This document shows positions 42,379-51,925 of a stretch of DNA of 64,000 nucleotides, in pieces; the first letter of the stretch is position 1, and every line of letters begins with the position of its first letter. Source of the DNA: Paracoccaceae bacterium (GTDB taxonomy: Bacteria; Pseudomonadota; Alphaproteobacteria; Rhodobacterales; Rhodobacteraceae); the NCBI GenBank assembly GCA_016744015.1, contig JADGFD010000012.1, positions 23,782 through 87,781 on the forward strand, given 5' to 3'. A program made the position numbers and the translations under genes. A model generated the notes under the pieces. The model did no database searches and was not told the DNA's origin. It saw nothing but the letters and a program-made list of their open reading frames with translations.

Positions 42379-44292
42379 ATGCGCCCCATTGCCCTTATAT
42401 TTGCCACAGCCTTTTTTACCGTCGGCGCCGTGCTGGCATGGTTGATTGCCAGCAGCACTATTTCATGGGTTGAGACCAGCCAGAAAGCTGAGTTGGAGCA
42501 AGCATTTTATGCTGGTGGCATTAGCTGGGCCGAGGCTGAGGCCGATGGCTTTGTGGTGACACTTAAGGGGGAGGCGGATAGTGATGCTGACCAAGAACGA
42601 GCAACAAAAATTGCGCGTTTAATCTTTGGGGAAAATCTTGTGGATGAGACCACAGTGAACAAGGTTTCTATTCTTGAAGATCAACCCCAGCCGCCCTTTG
42701 TAGAAATTCTGAAAAACGGCGATGATTTTTCCTTTTTGGGACGCATGCCCATGGGGGAAACCACACAGGTTTTTGCTCGCTATGTTGAAACCCTAGGCGA
42801 AGAGGCAACGGTCTCAAACGTAACCGAAGCCATTGAAACCGCGCCGGAAAACTGGCTTCCTGCTTTTGAGTTTGCCTTGCGGCTTGCCCCGCTTACCGAA
42901 CAATCTATTGTTAATATTTACCCCGGTGCGGTGGAACTGGAGGCGGTGGCGACGTCTGCCGATTGGCAGCAAGGATTTGAGGAAATGGCCGAGAATCTGC
43001 GGCCCGAAGGGGTGAGCCTGACGGTCAATATTTCAGCGCCGCGACCTGTGATTTCTCCTTATATGTTTATTCTTGATGTGTCCGCGCCAGAGGCTGCCCG
43101 ATGCGCGGCACAAGACGAACTAGAGGCCAAGAAAATCGCCACCAAAGTAGAACGGCTGATTGGCATTGGCATTGAGTGTGATGTGGGTTTGGGCGCGCCT
43201 TCAACCCATTGGCGCGCGGCGGTTGAAAGTGGCCTGAACGCACTGGCCGGGCTTGGGGGTGGCCGCTTGGAAATGGTGGATGCCGACGTGACTTTGAGCG
43301 CGCCGGAAGGTGTTTCACAACAGGATTATGAGATCATTTCACAAATATTAAGGCTTGGCCTGCCGAATGGCTTTGCGCTGGTAACCGTGGCGATAGAAAC
43401 CCCGCCGCGCCGTGCGGAAGTGGAACTCCAGCCAGCTGAATTTACCGCCACGCTGGGCAGCGAAGGCAATGCAGTGATTGAAGGCGCGGTGAAAGATACG
43501 CTGACCCGAGAAGTGGTGATGCGCTATTCCGAGGCCAAGTTTGGCTACGGCCGTGTGGAAGACAGAATGTGGCTGGACACGCACCTGCCCGACGGCTGGC
43601 AGGTACGTGTTTTTAAGCTGATCGAAGCGCTGGCGCTTTTAAATGAAGGCTCGGCAACGATGACCCCAGAGGGGCTTGATATTGCCGGCGATGCGGGGTT
43701 TGAAAACCCCGAGGAGGAGCTGGGCAAGCTGCTGGCGGGCGGGTATAGCGCTGACGAGACAACGCTGACCATAAGTTATACCGAACCTATGGGCGGGGAA
43801 GGCGGGCGTGGGCTGGACCCACGGCTTTGCGTGAGCCGGATTACCAAAATACTGTCAGAGAGCAGCATTGTATTTGCGCCATCAAGTGCTGTAATTTCAG
43901 ACCCGAGCATGCCGACGATTGAGGCTATTGCCGCGTTGCTAACCACGTGCCGTGAGGCGCGCATTGAAATTGGTGGCCATACAGACAGCCAAGGCCGTGA
44001 GGAAATGAACCGCGCTTTGAGTCAAGGGCGGGCCGATGCGGTGCTGGATGCCTTGCTGGCGCAAAACCTGCTTTTGGGCACCCTTACAGCCAAGGGGTAT
44101 GGCGAGGCCGAACCGATTTCAGATAATGGCTCAGAAGCAGGCCGTGCTGCCAACCGCCGCATCGAATTCAAGCTGCTGCGAGAGGCGCTGGAAGAGGCAC
44201 CCGAGGTGTCCGTTGGCGGGGGGCAAGTGGCCCCAGATGATTTTAAGCGCCCCTTCATGCGCCTACCCGTGAGCGAGGGAGAAACCCAATGA
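42379..44292 (+). CDS. OmpA-family envelope protein with BON-like N-terminal region
   Basis: 637-residue protein with an N-terminal membrane anchor (PIALIFATAFFTVGAVLAWL), a long periplasmic part with several repeats resembling BON domains (for example FVVTLKGEADSDADQERATK and FTATLGSEGNAVIEGAVKD), and a C-terminal OmpA peptidoglycan-binding domain: IVFAPSSAVI, then GGHTDSQGREEMNRALSQGR at about 532 and RAANRRIEFKL. It probably links inner membrane and cell wall. Overlaps the following small gene by ATGA. Confidence 0.87.
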   Translation: MRPIALIFATAFFTVGAVLAWLIASSTISWVETSQKAELEQAFYAGGISWAEAEADGFVVTLKGEADSDADQERATKIARLIFGENLVDETTVNKVSILEDQPQPPFVEILKNGDDFSFLGRMPMGETTQVFARYVETLGEEATVSNVTEAIETAPENWLPAFEFALRLAPLTEQSIVNIYPGAVELEAVATSADWQQGFEEMAENLRPEGVSLTVNISAPRPVISPYMFILDVSAPEAARCAAQDELEAKKIATKVERLIGIGIECDVGLGAPSTHWRAAVESGLNALAGLGGGRLEMVDADVTLSAPEGVSQQDYEIISQILRLGLPNGFALVTVAIETPPRRAEVELQPAEFTATLGSEGNAVIEGAVKDTLTREVVMRYSEAKFGYGRVEDRMWLDTHLPDGWQVRVFKLIEALALLNEGSATMTPEGLDIAGDAGFENPEEELGKLLAGGYSADETTLTISYTEPMGGEGGRGLDPRLCVSRITKILSESSIVFAPSSAVISDPSMPTIEAIAALLTTCREARIEIGGHTDSQGREEMNRALSQGRADAVLDALLAQNLLLGTLTAKGYGEAEPISDNGSEAGRAANRRIEFKLLREALEEAPEVSVGGGQVAPDDFKRPFMRLPVSEGETQ

Positions 44293-44624
44293 ACCAAACA
44301 GACCTGACCTTGATAATTGTATCCGCGATTGTGATTGCGCTGGTGCTTGGCTGGTCAGCCCGCTGGCTGTTTGACCGCCTGAACCGCGTGCCTCATGGCG
44401 CAGATGAAAACGGGCTGGACCCGCTGGAAGCCGCCGAGGACGCGCAAGAAAAAGCTGAGGCCGAGTTAAAGCGGATTCAACTGGAATATGCTTCGGAATA
44501 TAACCAGCTGAAAGCAGAGCTTGAGGCGACAATGGATGGCCTACATTCCGCGCGGCAGCGCGCTGACGAGGCCGAAGCTGCGCTGGAAGCCCTACAGAGC
44601 GAAGAGCCGCCTGCCAAAGACTAG
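44289..44624 (+). CDS. Small membrane-anchored coiled-coil protein, unknown function
   Basis: 111 residues: one N-terminal span (LTLIIVSAIVIALVLGWSARW, about 6-26) then a long charged helix predicted to coil (about 45-105, rich in Ala/Glu/Gln with QLKAELEATMDG). It overlaps the OmpA-like gene (ATGA), so the two are likely made together and may interact in the envelope. I recognise it as the small partner commonly found after this OmpA-type gene in Rhodobacteraceae but cannot name a function. Confidence 0.7.
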   Translation: MNQTDLTLIIVSAIVIALVLGWSARWLFDRLNRVPHGADENGLDPLEAAEDAQEKAEAELKRIQLEYASEYNQLKAELEATMDGLHSARQRADEAEAALEALQSEEPPAKD

Positions 44625-44676
44625 CGCACTGGAAATTATGCTGCCAATGGCCCATATATGGAGCCGGAGGTGCGTT

Positions 44677-46116
44677 ATGACCAGATTTTTTAGTATAATG
44701 GCTTTGATGATTGCGGCGGCTGGCCCTGCTTTGGCGGAATGGCCCACCGAGAGCGTGGCCATTGGTGAGCGGGACCACCCGAAAATAATGGTGCGCTTTG
44801 GTGGTGAGGTGCAAAACCCCGCTCTTGCAGCCTATGTGGCAAATGTTGGCGCGCGCGTGGTGGCTGGCTCTGACCATGCAGGGGAAGATTGGCACTTTAC
44901 GGTGCTCGATAGCCATGAGGTGAATGCCTTTGCCCTGCCCGGCGGCTATGTTTATGTTACCCGCGGCCTGCTAACGCTGGCCAATAATGAATCCGAACTG
45001 GCGGCCGTGCTGGCACATGAAGTGTCCCACGTGGTTGAGGAACATGTGGAAGCGCGGCTTGAAGCACAGAGTGATGCGCTGGTGGATGGTGCCGTCAGCG
45101 CCTTGGTGACCGGCATTTTTGGCGGCGGAGAAAACCGCATGGAAAATGCGGTGCGCAGTGGCGTAGAAACGGCAATGGGCCAGATCGGGGCCTATTCCAA
45201 AGAGCAAGAATTTGCGGCTGATGCCGGTGGGATCGCGCTTTTGCAAGCGGCGGGATATCGGCCCGCGGCGCAGGCTGATTTTTTGGCGTCTATGGCTGCA
45301 AACGCGGCCCTAAAAGCCGCGATGGAGGGGCGGGCGTATGACGAGACAACCGCGCCGATCTTTGCCAACCATCCAGCCCCGGCAGAGCGCCAGTTGCGGG
45401 CTTTGGCTTTGGCGGGTGATGCGAATGGGGAGCTGGGCGAGGCAGCTTATCTTGCGGCCATAAATGGCATGGTTTTTGGCCAAAACCAGCGCGCGGGGTT
45501 TGTGAAGGGGCAGAGCTTTATTCACCCTACACTCGGGTTTTTCTTTCAGGCGGCAGAGGGGCTGCGCATTCAAAACGGCACGCGGCAGATCAATATTCTG
45601 GGCCCCAATCGCTCAACACTGGTGATGTCTGGTGGGCAAGGTGCCCAAGACCTTGGGGCGGTTTTGCAGGCATGGGCCGGGCAAATTCCGCGCCGTGACC
45701 GACAGGGCCGGGATATCAATAATGTGCGGGGGCTGGAGATTAACGGTATGGAGGCGATCACCGGCACGGTGAACCTACGCAAGCGCGGGCAGCGTAGCAC
45801 GCTGCGCATGACGGTCATTCGCTTCAATGACGGCGTCATTCGCTTTGCTGGCAAAGTGCGGCGCGGAGATGAGGCCACAGCGGATTTGCTTTGGCAAACC
45901 GTGCAGAGCTTTAGCCAACTGACTGAGGAAGGCGCGGCGGAATATGCGCAGACCTATATTGAGCTGCGGGAAGTGGCGGCGGGTGAAACCGTGGCGGATT
46001 TAACCAGCCAAATTATGGTGCGGGGCTTTACGGAAGCCCAGTTTCGGGTGCTCAACGGGCTGGCGACCGATGAAGAACCCTTGGCAGGGCAGCTCGTCAA
46101 AATGGTTTCATTCTAG
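44677..46116 (+). CDS. Secreted M48-family metallopeptidase (BepA/LoiP-like)
   Basis: 479 residues from ATG 44677, preceded by CCGGAGG. Signal peptide MTRFFSIMALMIAAAGPALA. Zinc site HEVSH (His114, Glu115, His118) with the third ligand in the segment EQEFAADAGGIALL. The N-terminal flank GGYVYVTRGLLTL matches the family. The C-terminal part (from about 270) has LysM-like features, GLEINGMEAITGTVNL... but no clear TPR. Probable role: periplasmic proteolysis of misfolded outer-membrane proteins. An upstream in-frame start would overlap the previous gene. Confidence 0.87.
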   Translation: MTRFFSIMALMIAAAGPALAEWPTESVAIGERDHPKIMVRFGGEVQNPALAAYVANVGARVVAGSDHAGEDWHFTVLDSHEVNAFALPGGYVYVTRGLLTLANNESELAAVLAHEVSHVVEEHVEARLEAQSDALVDGAVSALVTGIFGGGENRMENAVRSGVETAMGQIGAYSKEQEFAADAGGIALLQAAGYRPAAQADFLASMAANAALKAAMEGRAYDETTAPIFANHPAPAERQLRALALAGDANGELGEAAYLAAINGMVFGQNQRAGFVKGQSFIHPTLGFFFQAAEGLRIQNGTRQINILGPNRSTLVMSGGQGAQDLGAVLQAWAGQIPRRDRQGRDINNVRGLEINGMEAITGTVNLRKRGQRSTLRMTVIRFNDGVIRFAGKVRRGDEATADLLWQTVQSFSQLTEEGAAEYAQTYIELREVAAGETVADLTSQIMVRGFTEAQFRVLNGLATDEEPLAGQLVKMVSF

Positions 46117-46176
46117 CCCTCTGCGCCCGCGTGGATATTTATCGTTAGGCGGGCGTTGTAAAAGAGCTTACCACCG

Positions 46177-46202
46177 CATAAGTTAGGTATTGCTAACTTA
46201 TG
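46177..46202. promoter_or_regulatory. Perfect 10-bp inverted repeat upstream of the RND operon
   Basis: CATAAGTTAG-GTATTG-CTAACTTATG, ending 28 bases before the ATG of the adaptor gene. Length, symmetry and position are typical of a TetR- or MarR-type operator controlling an efflux pump. No regulator gene lies next to it. Confidence 0.7.
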
Positions 46203-46230
46203 CTTGGTGCGCTTTTAAAGGGGAACCGCC

Positions 46231-47574
46231 ATGAAACCGATTGTAAAGCTTATTGTCATTACGGTGCCCGTAGTGGTGGCTGCTGCACTGGTGTTGGGCA
46301 ATATAATAGCCAATAAAACCCCGCCCGCGCGGGTAGAGCTGCGTGAGCGGGTAACCGTGGTGCGGGTGATTGAAGCGCAAAAAATGGCGGTGCGGCCTCG
46401 CCTTTCCGGCTTTGGCTTGGTGGCCCCCAGCCGCACTTATGAAGCGATTTCACAGGTGGGTGGCACGGCGGACTATGTTAATCCGGCCTTGCGAAAGGGA
46501 GAGATAATACCCGAAGGCGCGCTTTTGCTCCGGCTCTCGCCCGAAGATTTTAACCTTGCGATTGCCCAGGCGCGGGCGAATATCGGCGCGGCGGAGGCCA
46601 AGCTGGCTGAGCTTGCGGTTTCAGAGCTAAACCAGCAAGCGGCTTTGACGATAGAGGAAGACGCGCTAGCGCTGAAAGCCACTGATCTTGCGCGCTCGGA
46701 ATCGCTATTTACCAGTCAGACGATCTCACAATCGGTGCTGGATAATGCGCGTGCGGCCCATTTGGCACAAAGCCAAAAGGTGCAGGGCATTCGCAGTGGT
46801 TTGGCCTTGCTGCCCACGCAACGCGCCGCGCAAAACGAGCAAATTGCTGTATATCGCGCGAGCCTGGCCAGCGCCGAGCTTAACCTTGCCCGCAGTGAGC
46901 TGCGGCTGCCCTTTACGGCGCGTGTTTCGCTGGCAACGGTGGAGGAGGGGCAATTTGTGAAGGCCGGACAAACGATTGCCAGCTTTGACGGGATTGAAGC
47001 CGCGGATGTGGAAGCGCAGGTTACGGTGGCAGATTTGAGCCGCCTTTTGGGCGAGGCACGGGCGCAGTCGGGGCTGCTGGCCTTTGACCCTGAATCCATG
47101 TCGAACGTGCTGCAAAGCTTGGGGATAGAGGCCATCGTGCGCTTGCAGCTCGGCAGTGACGTGGCGGAATGGCCCGCCACGCTAGACCGGATCAGCAATG
47201 TGATTGACCCAAAATCAGGCACGTTGGGTGTGATTGTGCGGGTGGAAAGCGCATATGGCACTGCGGGCCAGCCCCCGCTGACCAAAGGCATGTTTGTTGA
47301 AGTTGAGCTTATCGCGCCAGCAACAGCGGGCGTGGTGATACCACGTGCCGCGCTTGACGAAGGGCGGGTTTTGCTGGCTGATAGTGCGGGGCGGCTGGTG
47401 GTGCAACCGGTGGCGCCAACGCTGGTGCAGGGCGAGATTGTGCTGATGAAAGAGGGGCTGGCGGCAGGAAGCCTTGTGGTGGTGAGCACCCCACGGCCGG
47501 TTATTCCGGGCATGTTGCTCAGCCTCACCCGTGATGAAGCGCTGATGCAGCAGCTTTTGGGAGCGGCGCAATGA
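46231..47574 (+). CDS. RND efflux periplasmic adaptor (HlyD/MFP family)
   Basis: 447-residue membrane fusion protein. One N-terminal span (LIVITVPVVVAAALVLG) anchors it. Barrel-sandwich and hairpin parts: ISQVGGTADYVNPALRKGE, IAQARANIGAAEAKLAELAV with a coiled region to about 215, LRLPFTARVSLATVEEGQFV. Preceded by a perfect inverted repeat. Overlaps the permease gene by four bases (ATGA). It would bridge the permease to a TolC-like channel encoded elsewhere. Confidence 0.92.
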   Translation: MKPIVKLIVITVPVVVAAALVLGNIIANKTPPARVELRERVTVVRVIEAQKMAVRPRLSGFGLVAPSRTYEAISQVGGTADYVNPALRKGEIIPEGALLLRLSPEDFNLAIAQARANIGAAEAKLAELAVSELNQQAALTIEEDALALKATDLARSESLFTSQTISQSVLDNARAAHLAQSQKVQGIRSGLALLPTQRAAQNEQIAVYRASLASAELNLARSELRLPFTARVSLATVEEGQFVKAGQTIASFDGIEAADVEAQVTVADLSRLLGEARAQSGLLAFDPESMSNVLQSLGIEAIVRLQLGSDVAEWPATLDRISNVIDPKSGTLGVIVRVESAYGTAGQPPLTKGMFVEVELIAPATAGVVIPRAALDEGRVLLADSAGRLVVQPVAPTLVQGEIVLMKEGLAAGSLVVVSTPRPVIPGMLLSLTRDEALMQQLLGAAQ

Positions 47575-50500
47575 TCCGCTATTTTGCTGGTCATCCGACC
47601 ATTGCCAATTTGCTGATGCTGCTATTTCTCGGGGCGGGGCTTTTTGTGGCCCCTTCGCTTTTGCGGGAAACCTTTCCGCGCAAGCCGGCCTATCAGGTGG
47701 AGGTCAATGTGCCCTATCCGGGGGCGCGGCCCGAGGATGTGGAAAACGCGATTTGCGAGCGGATCGAAAATGCGCTGGATGCCGTAACGGGGATTGCGCG
47801 GCAATCTTGTGAGGCGCGCGAAGGCTCGGCACGGGCGCTGGTAGATATGAGTGAGGGCGGCGATTTTCAGGCGTTTAATGCGGATGTGAAAGCGGAAATC
47901 GAAGCGATTAATGACTTCCCCGAGCGGGCCGAAACCGCCAAGGTGCGGGCGCTGGGGCAAACCGATTTTGTGGCCTCGGTGGCCATAACTGGCCCCGAAA
48001 GCCTGACAGACCTAAAGGATTACGCCGAGCACCTCCGCACCCGCATGCTGCGCTGGGGCGGGATTCCGATTGTGACCATAAAGGGTTTTTCGACTCGCGA
48101 AATGCATATCGGGCTGGACCCGGAGGCTCTGCAACGCTTTGGTATTTCGGTTTCGGACGTAGCCAAGGCCGTGCAGGCGAGCAGCTTGGATTCACCCGCA
48201 GGGAATATTGAGACCAGCACCGAAACACTGTTGATCCGCGTGGCCGAGGAGCGGCGCAGCATTGCCAGCCTTGGGGCGCTTGTGGTGCGCTCATCGGCCA
48301 CCGGCGGGCAGGTGAGCCTGCGCCAAATTGCTGATATTTCAGAGCAATTTTCATCTGATGAAAATGCTATTCTGTTTAACGGTGCGCCCGCTGCGGTGCT
48401 GGATATCACCAAAACCCCCTCAGAGGATTCTCTGGATATCATCGCTGATCTCACGGCCTTTTTGGACGCCGAGCGCGCGCAGGCCCCGCCTTCGGTGGTG
48501 ATGGAAATTACGACCGACGGGGCTTCGGTGGTGCGTGAGCGGCTCACGCTGGTGGTGGTGAATGGGCTGCAAGGGCTGGCGCTCGTGTTTCTAGTGCTCT
48601 GGCTTTTCTTTGGCTTTCGCTTTGCGTTTTGGGTGGCTTTGGGGCTGCCTGTTTCCTTCATGGGGGGAGTGGCCCTGATGGGCTTTGTAGGCTATTCGTT
48701 GAACCTGATGACAACGCTTGGCTTGCTGATTGTGATCGGCCTTTTGATGGATGATGCGATTGTAATTTCTGAAAATATCGCATCGCGGCGGGAAAAGGGG
48801 GATAGCCCGCTGGAGGCGGTGATAAATGGCGCAGGGCAGGTCTTCCTGAATGTGCTGGCCTCCTTTGCCACCACAGCCATGGTGTTTGGCTCTTTGGGCT
48901 TTTTGGGGGGTAATCTGGGGGCGGTGCTAAAGGTGGTGCCGGTGGTGATGCTGTTTGTGCTCGTGGTTTCGCTGGTTGAGGCGTTTTTGATCCTGCCCCA
49001 CCACTTGGTGCACACGCTGGATGCGCCGGTTAAGCCGGGGGGCATGCGCCACAGGGTTGACCGGATGATGAAATATACCACCGAGTATATCATTGGCCCT
49101 GTCGTTGATCTGGCGATCCGATTTCGGTATTTTACAGCAGGACTGAGCATTGCGGTGCTGCTGCTAGCCGTGGCCATGCTGGCGGGCGGGTTTATTAAAT
49201 TTACGGCCTTTCCCGAGCTGGATGGAGATACAATTGTAGCGCGGGTTTTGCTGCCTCAAGGCACGCCGATTGAACGCACTGAAGGGGTGGTAGCAAAGCT
49301 TGAAACCGGGCTGGGGGTGATCAATGATCAGCTTATGCAGCCCGAAGGGCAAGACCTTATACGCAACGTAACCGTGCAATACGGCGTGAACCGGGATGCG
49401 TTTGAAAGCGGGGCCAATGTGGCTACGGTAAGTGTGGACCTGCTGCCCTCGGATATGCGCAACATCCGGCCTGATGGCATTTTGGAGGCTTGGCGAGCGG
49501 CGGTCGGGCCGGTGCCTGACGTGATTTCGCTAAAATATGCCGAGGCTACTATTGGGCCGGCGGGCATTGCGATTGACCTGCGTTTGCACGGGGATGATCT
49601 GGAAGTGATGAAGGCGGCATCATTGGAGCTGCAAGACTGGCTATGGCAATATGAGGGCGTGACCTCGGTGCTGGATGATTTGCGCCCGGGCAAGCGGGAA
49701 TTACAAATAACGCTGACAGAGGCGGCGGGGCCAATGGGGGTGACGGCAGCCACGATTGCGGACCAGATACGCTCGGCTTATTTGGGCACAACGGTGAGCG
49801 AAATGCTGGTGAAGGGGCAGCTTTTGCAAGTCAGCGCGCAGCTGGCCGACCTTGGCGAAGGTAGCTTTGCGCAGTTTGATGATTTTATCATTACCCGCGC
49901 TGATGGCAGCTTTGTGCCGCTCTCGCTGGTCGCGGATGTGGAATATGGCCAAGGCTATAACCGGATTAACCGCGAAAACGGCGTGCGCACGCTTACGGTG
50001 CAGGGCACGATCAATACCAGCATCGCCAATGCGAGTGCGATTGTCGGGGATACGCTGGCGAATTTTGTGCCAGATCTGGAGGCACGTTACCCGGGGCTGA
50101 GCATCGGGATTGAGGGCCAAAGGGCCGAAGCGAGCATTACGCAACAGTCGATGGTCAAGGGGTTTGGCATTGGGCTGATGGGTGTGTTTTTGCTACTGAG
50201 TTTTTTGTTTAGGTCCTATATCGAGCCGTTGGTGGTGATGCTGATCATCCCGTTTTCATTGATTGGCTCGATATTTGGGCACATGGCGATGGGGATGGAT
50301 TTTTCGATGCCTTCGATGCTTGGTTTTGTGGCGCTGGCAGGGGTTGTGGTGAATAACTCGATATTGCTGGTGGCTTTTGTGAAGCATGAACACGGCAGCA
50401 GCAAAACCGTGGCAGAGGCGGCGGCGAAAGCGGCGCGGGCGCGGTTTAGGGCGATATTTATCACGTCCTTAACAACGGTTGTTGGCTTGCTGCCTATTTT

Positions 50501-50675
50501 GACAGAAACCAGCTTACAAGCGCAAATTCTGATCCCGATGGTGGCGAGCATTGTGTTTGGCCTGTCGGCTTCGAGCCTAATGACCCTGTTTGTGCTGCCG
50601 TCGTTTTATGCGATTCTGGATGACTTCGGGCTTAGCACTTTGGCGCAAGAGCGGCGAGCGGCGCGTCTGGCATAG
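47571..50675 (+). CDS. RND-family efflux permease
   Basis: 1034-residue inner-membrane proton antiporter of the AcrB/MexB superfamily with two repeats of six spans and two large periplasmic loops. N-terminus FAGHPTIANLLMLLFLGAGL and the proton-relay region TLGLLIVIGLLMDDAIVISENI with the Asp pair in TM4. Second-half signature GFVALAGVVVNNSILLVAF. Drug-type (HAE) or lipid/other hydrophobic export is expected; substrate not deducible. Forms an operon with the adaptor. Confidence 0.95.
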   Translation: MIRYFAGHPTIANLLMLLFLGAGLFVAPSLLRETFPRKPAYQVEVNVPYPGARPEDVENAICERIENALDAVTGIARQSCEAREGSARALVDMSEGGDFQAFNADVKAEIEAINDFPERAETAKVRALGQTDFVASVAITGPESLTDLKDYAEHLRTRMLRWGGIPIVTIKGFSTREMHIGLDPEALQRFGISVSDVAKAVQASSLDSPAGNIETSTETLLIRVAEERRSIASLGALVVRSSATGGQVSLRQIADISEQFSSDENAILFNGAPAAVLDITKTPSEDSLDIIADLTAFLDAERAQAPPSVVMEITTDGASVVRERLTLVVVNGLQGLALVFLVLWLFFGFRFAFWVALGLPVSFMGGVALMGFVGYSLNLMTTLGLLIVIGLLMDDAIVISENIASRREKGDSPLEAVINGAGQVFLNVLASFATTAMVFGSLGFLGGNLGAVLKVVPVVMLFVLVVSLVEAFLILPHHLVHTLDAPVKPGGMRHRVDRMMKYTTEYIIGPVVDLAIRFRYFTAGLSIAVLLLAVAMLAGGFIKFTAFPELDGDTIVARVLLPQGTPIERTEGVVAKLETGLGVINDQLMQPEGQDLIRNVTVQYGVNRDAFESGANVATVSVDLLPSDMRNIRPDGILEAWRAAVGPVPDVISLKYAEATIGPAGIAIDLRLHGDDLEVMKAASLELQDWLWQYEGVTSVLDDLRPGKRELQITLTEAAGPMGVTAATIADQIRSAYLGTTVSEMLVKGQLLQVSAQLADLGEGSFAQFDDFIITRADGSFVPLSLVADVEYGQGYNRINRENGVRTLTVQGTINTSIANASAIVGDTLANFVPDLEARYPGLSIGIEGQRAEASITQQSMVKGFGIGLMGVFLLLSFLFRSYIEPLVVMLIIPFSLIGSIFGHMAMGMDFSMPSMLGFVALAGVVVNNSILLVAFVKHEHGSSKTVAEAAAKAARARFRAIFITSLTTVVGLLPILTETSLQAQILIPMVASIVFGLSASSLMTLFVLPSFYAILDDFGLSTLAQERRAARLA

Positions 50676-50692
50676 TGCGGCTTTGCGAGGGT

Positions 50693-50732
50693 GCACCCGC
50701 GCCGCGCTGTAACCGGGTCGCTTGTGGCAAGC
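50693..50732 (+). repeat. Dispersed repeat E, copy 1
   Basis: Exact 17-base block GCACCCGCGCCGCGCTG (50693-50709) followed by a related segment ending GTGGCAAGC. The same block with a related continuation (TGTGGCAGC) occurs at 59272-59311. Both lie directly downstream of a gene. Confidence 0.6.
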
Positions 50733-50871
50733 GTAAGTGATGCAGGGCGGCGCGAGCGGGATATCAAAGCAAGCACAAGGTTTGCCGCGCCGCCACCGGA
50801 GGGGGCGTTTTTGGGCTGGACAGTGGGGCTATATACAGGCTTAAAAGAAGCTTGGCAATTAGGAGACTCCC

Positions 50872-51924
50872 ATGGCTACCAAAATTCCTGCTACCGTTAT
50901 CACCGGCTTTCTGGGCGTGGGCAAAACCACGCTGGTGCAGCATTTGCTCGCCAATGCCAATGGTAAGCGCTTGGCTCTGATTATCAATGAATTTGGCGAC
51001 CTTGGTGTGGACGGTGACATCGTGAAGGGCTGTGGCATTGAGGGCTGCGCAGACGACGACGTGTTGGAGCTTTCCAACGGCTGCATTTGCTGCACGGTTG
51101 CCGAGGATTTCATTCCGGCAATGGAAAAGCTGCTGAACCGCGCCGAACCGCCCGACCATATTGTGATCGAAACCTCGGGGTTGGCTTTGCCGCAGCCCTT
51201 GGTGCGGGCGTTTAACTGGCCCGAAATTCGTAACCGTGTAACCGTCGACGGGGTAGTGACCGTGGTGGATAGCGCCGCGGTGCAGGCGGGGCGCTTTGCC
51301 CATGATGAAGCGGCGATAGATGCCCAGCGGCAGGGCGATGATATGCTTGATCATGAAACCCCGCTGTCAGAACTGTTTGAAGACCAGCTCGCTTGCGCGG
51401 ATATGATTATCCTGAACAAAACCGACTTGCTGAGCGCAGATGAAGCCTCGGCCTTGGAGGCCACGCTTAAGGGCGAAGCGCGCGCAGGGGTGCAATTTGT
51501 GAAGGCGCAAATGGGGGCCGTTAGCCCGGCCACTTTGCTTGGCCTTGGGGTGGGAGCTGAAAGCGATATGGCCAAGCGCCACGCCCATCATCATCACCAT
51601 GATGATGACGATGGTGAGCATCACCATGATCACGACCATGATGATTTCGAGACCTTTCAGGTGGAACTGGGCGCGGTTGGCGATGTGGACAGCTTTATGA
51701 CCCGCATAAAGCAGGTGATTATTGACCACGATATTTTGCGGCTCAAGGGGTTTGCGCAGGTTGGAAACAAGCCAATGCGGCTTGTGATTCAAGCTGTTGG
51801 GCCACGGGTTGATCACTATTTCGATCGGCCGTTGGCTGACGTGGAAAAAGGTAAAACCATGTTGGTGGTGATCGGGCAAGCGGGGCTGGACCACGCGGCC
51901 ATTACCCAGGCGTTGCGGGGGTAA
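50872..51924 (+). CDS. cobW: Cobalamin biosynthesis GTPase CobW
   Basis: G3E-family metallochaperone GTPase, 350 residues, thought to deliver cobalt to the CobNST chelatase. P-loop TGFLGVGKTT (11-20), the metal-binding CICC in LSNGCICCTV (71-74), NKTD base-recognition at 182-185, and a His/Asp-rich segment at 237-258 (HAHHHHHDDDD...HHHDHDHDD) as extra metal sites. Immediately upstream of cobN (ATG two bases after the stop). No B12 riboswitch was seen in its leader. Confidence 0.94.
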   Translation: MATKIPATVITGFLGVGKTTLVQHLLANANGKRLALIINEFGDLGVDGDIVKGCGIEGCADDDVLELSNGCICCTVAEDFIPAMEKLLNRAEPPDHIVIETSGLALPQPLVRAFNWPEIRNRVTVDGVVTVVDSAAVQAGRFAHDEAAIDAQRQGDDMLDHETPLSELFEDQLACADMIILNKTDLLSADEASALEATLKGEARAGVQFVKAQMGAVSPATLLGLGVGAESDMAKRHAHHHHHDDDDGEHHHDHDHDDFETFQVELGAVGDVDSFMTRIKQVIIDHDILRLKGFAQVGNKPMRLVIQAVGPRVDHYFDRPLADVEKGKTMLVVIGQAGLDHAAITQALRG

Positions 51925-51925
51925 T

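Noticed and set aside
50676..50871. Cobalamin riboswitch upstream of cobW
   Set aside because: No B12-box-like conserved sequence or multi-stem leader was seen in the 195 bases.
51581..51660. CRISPR-like or tandem DNA repeat in the CAT/CAC-rich stretch
   Set aside because: It encodes the His/Asp metal-binding loop of CobW, in frame, with no spacer structure. No CRISPR array was seen anywhere in the window.
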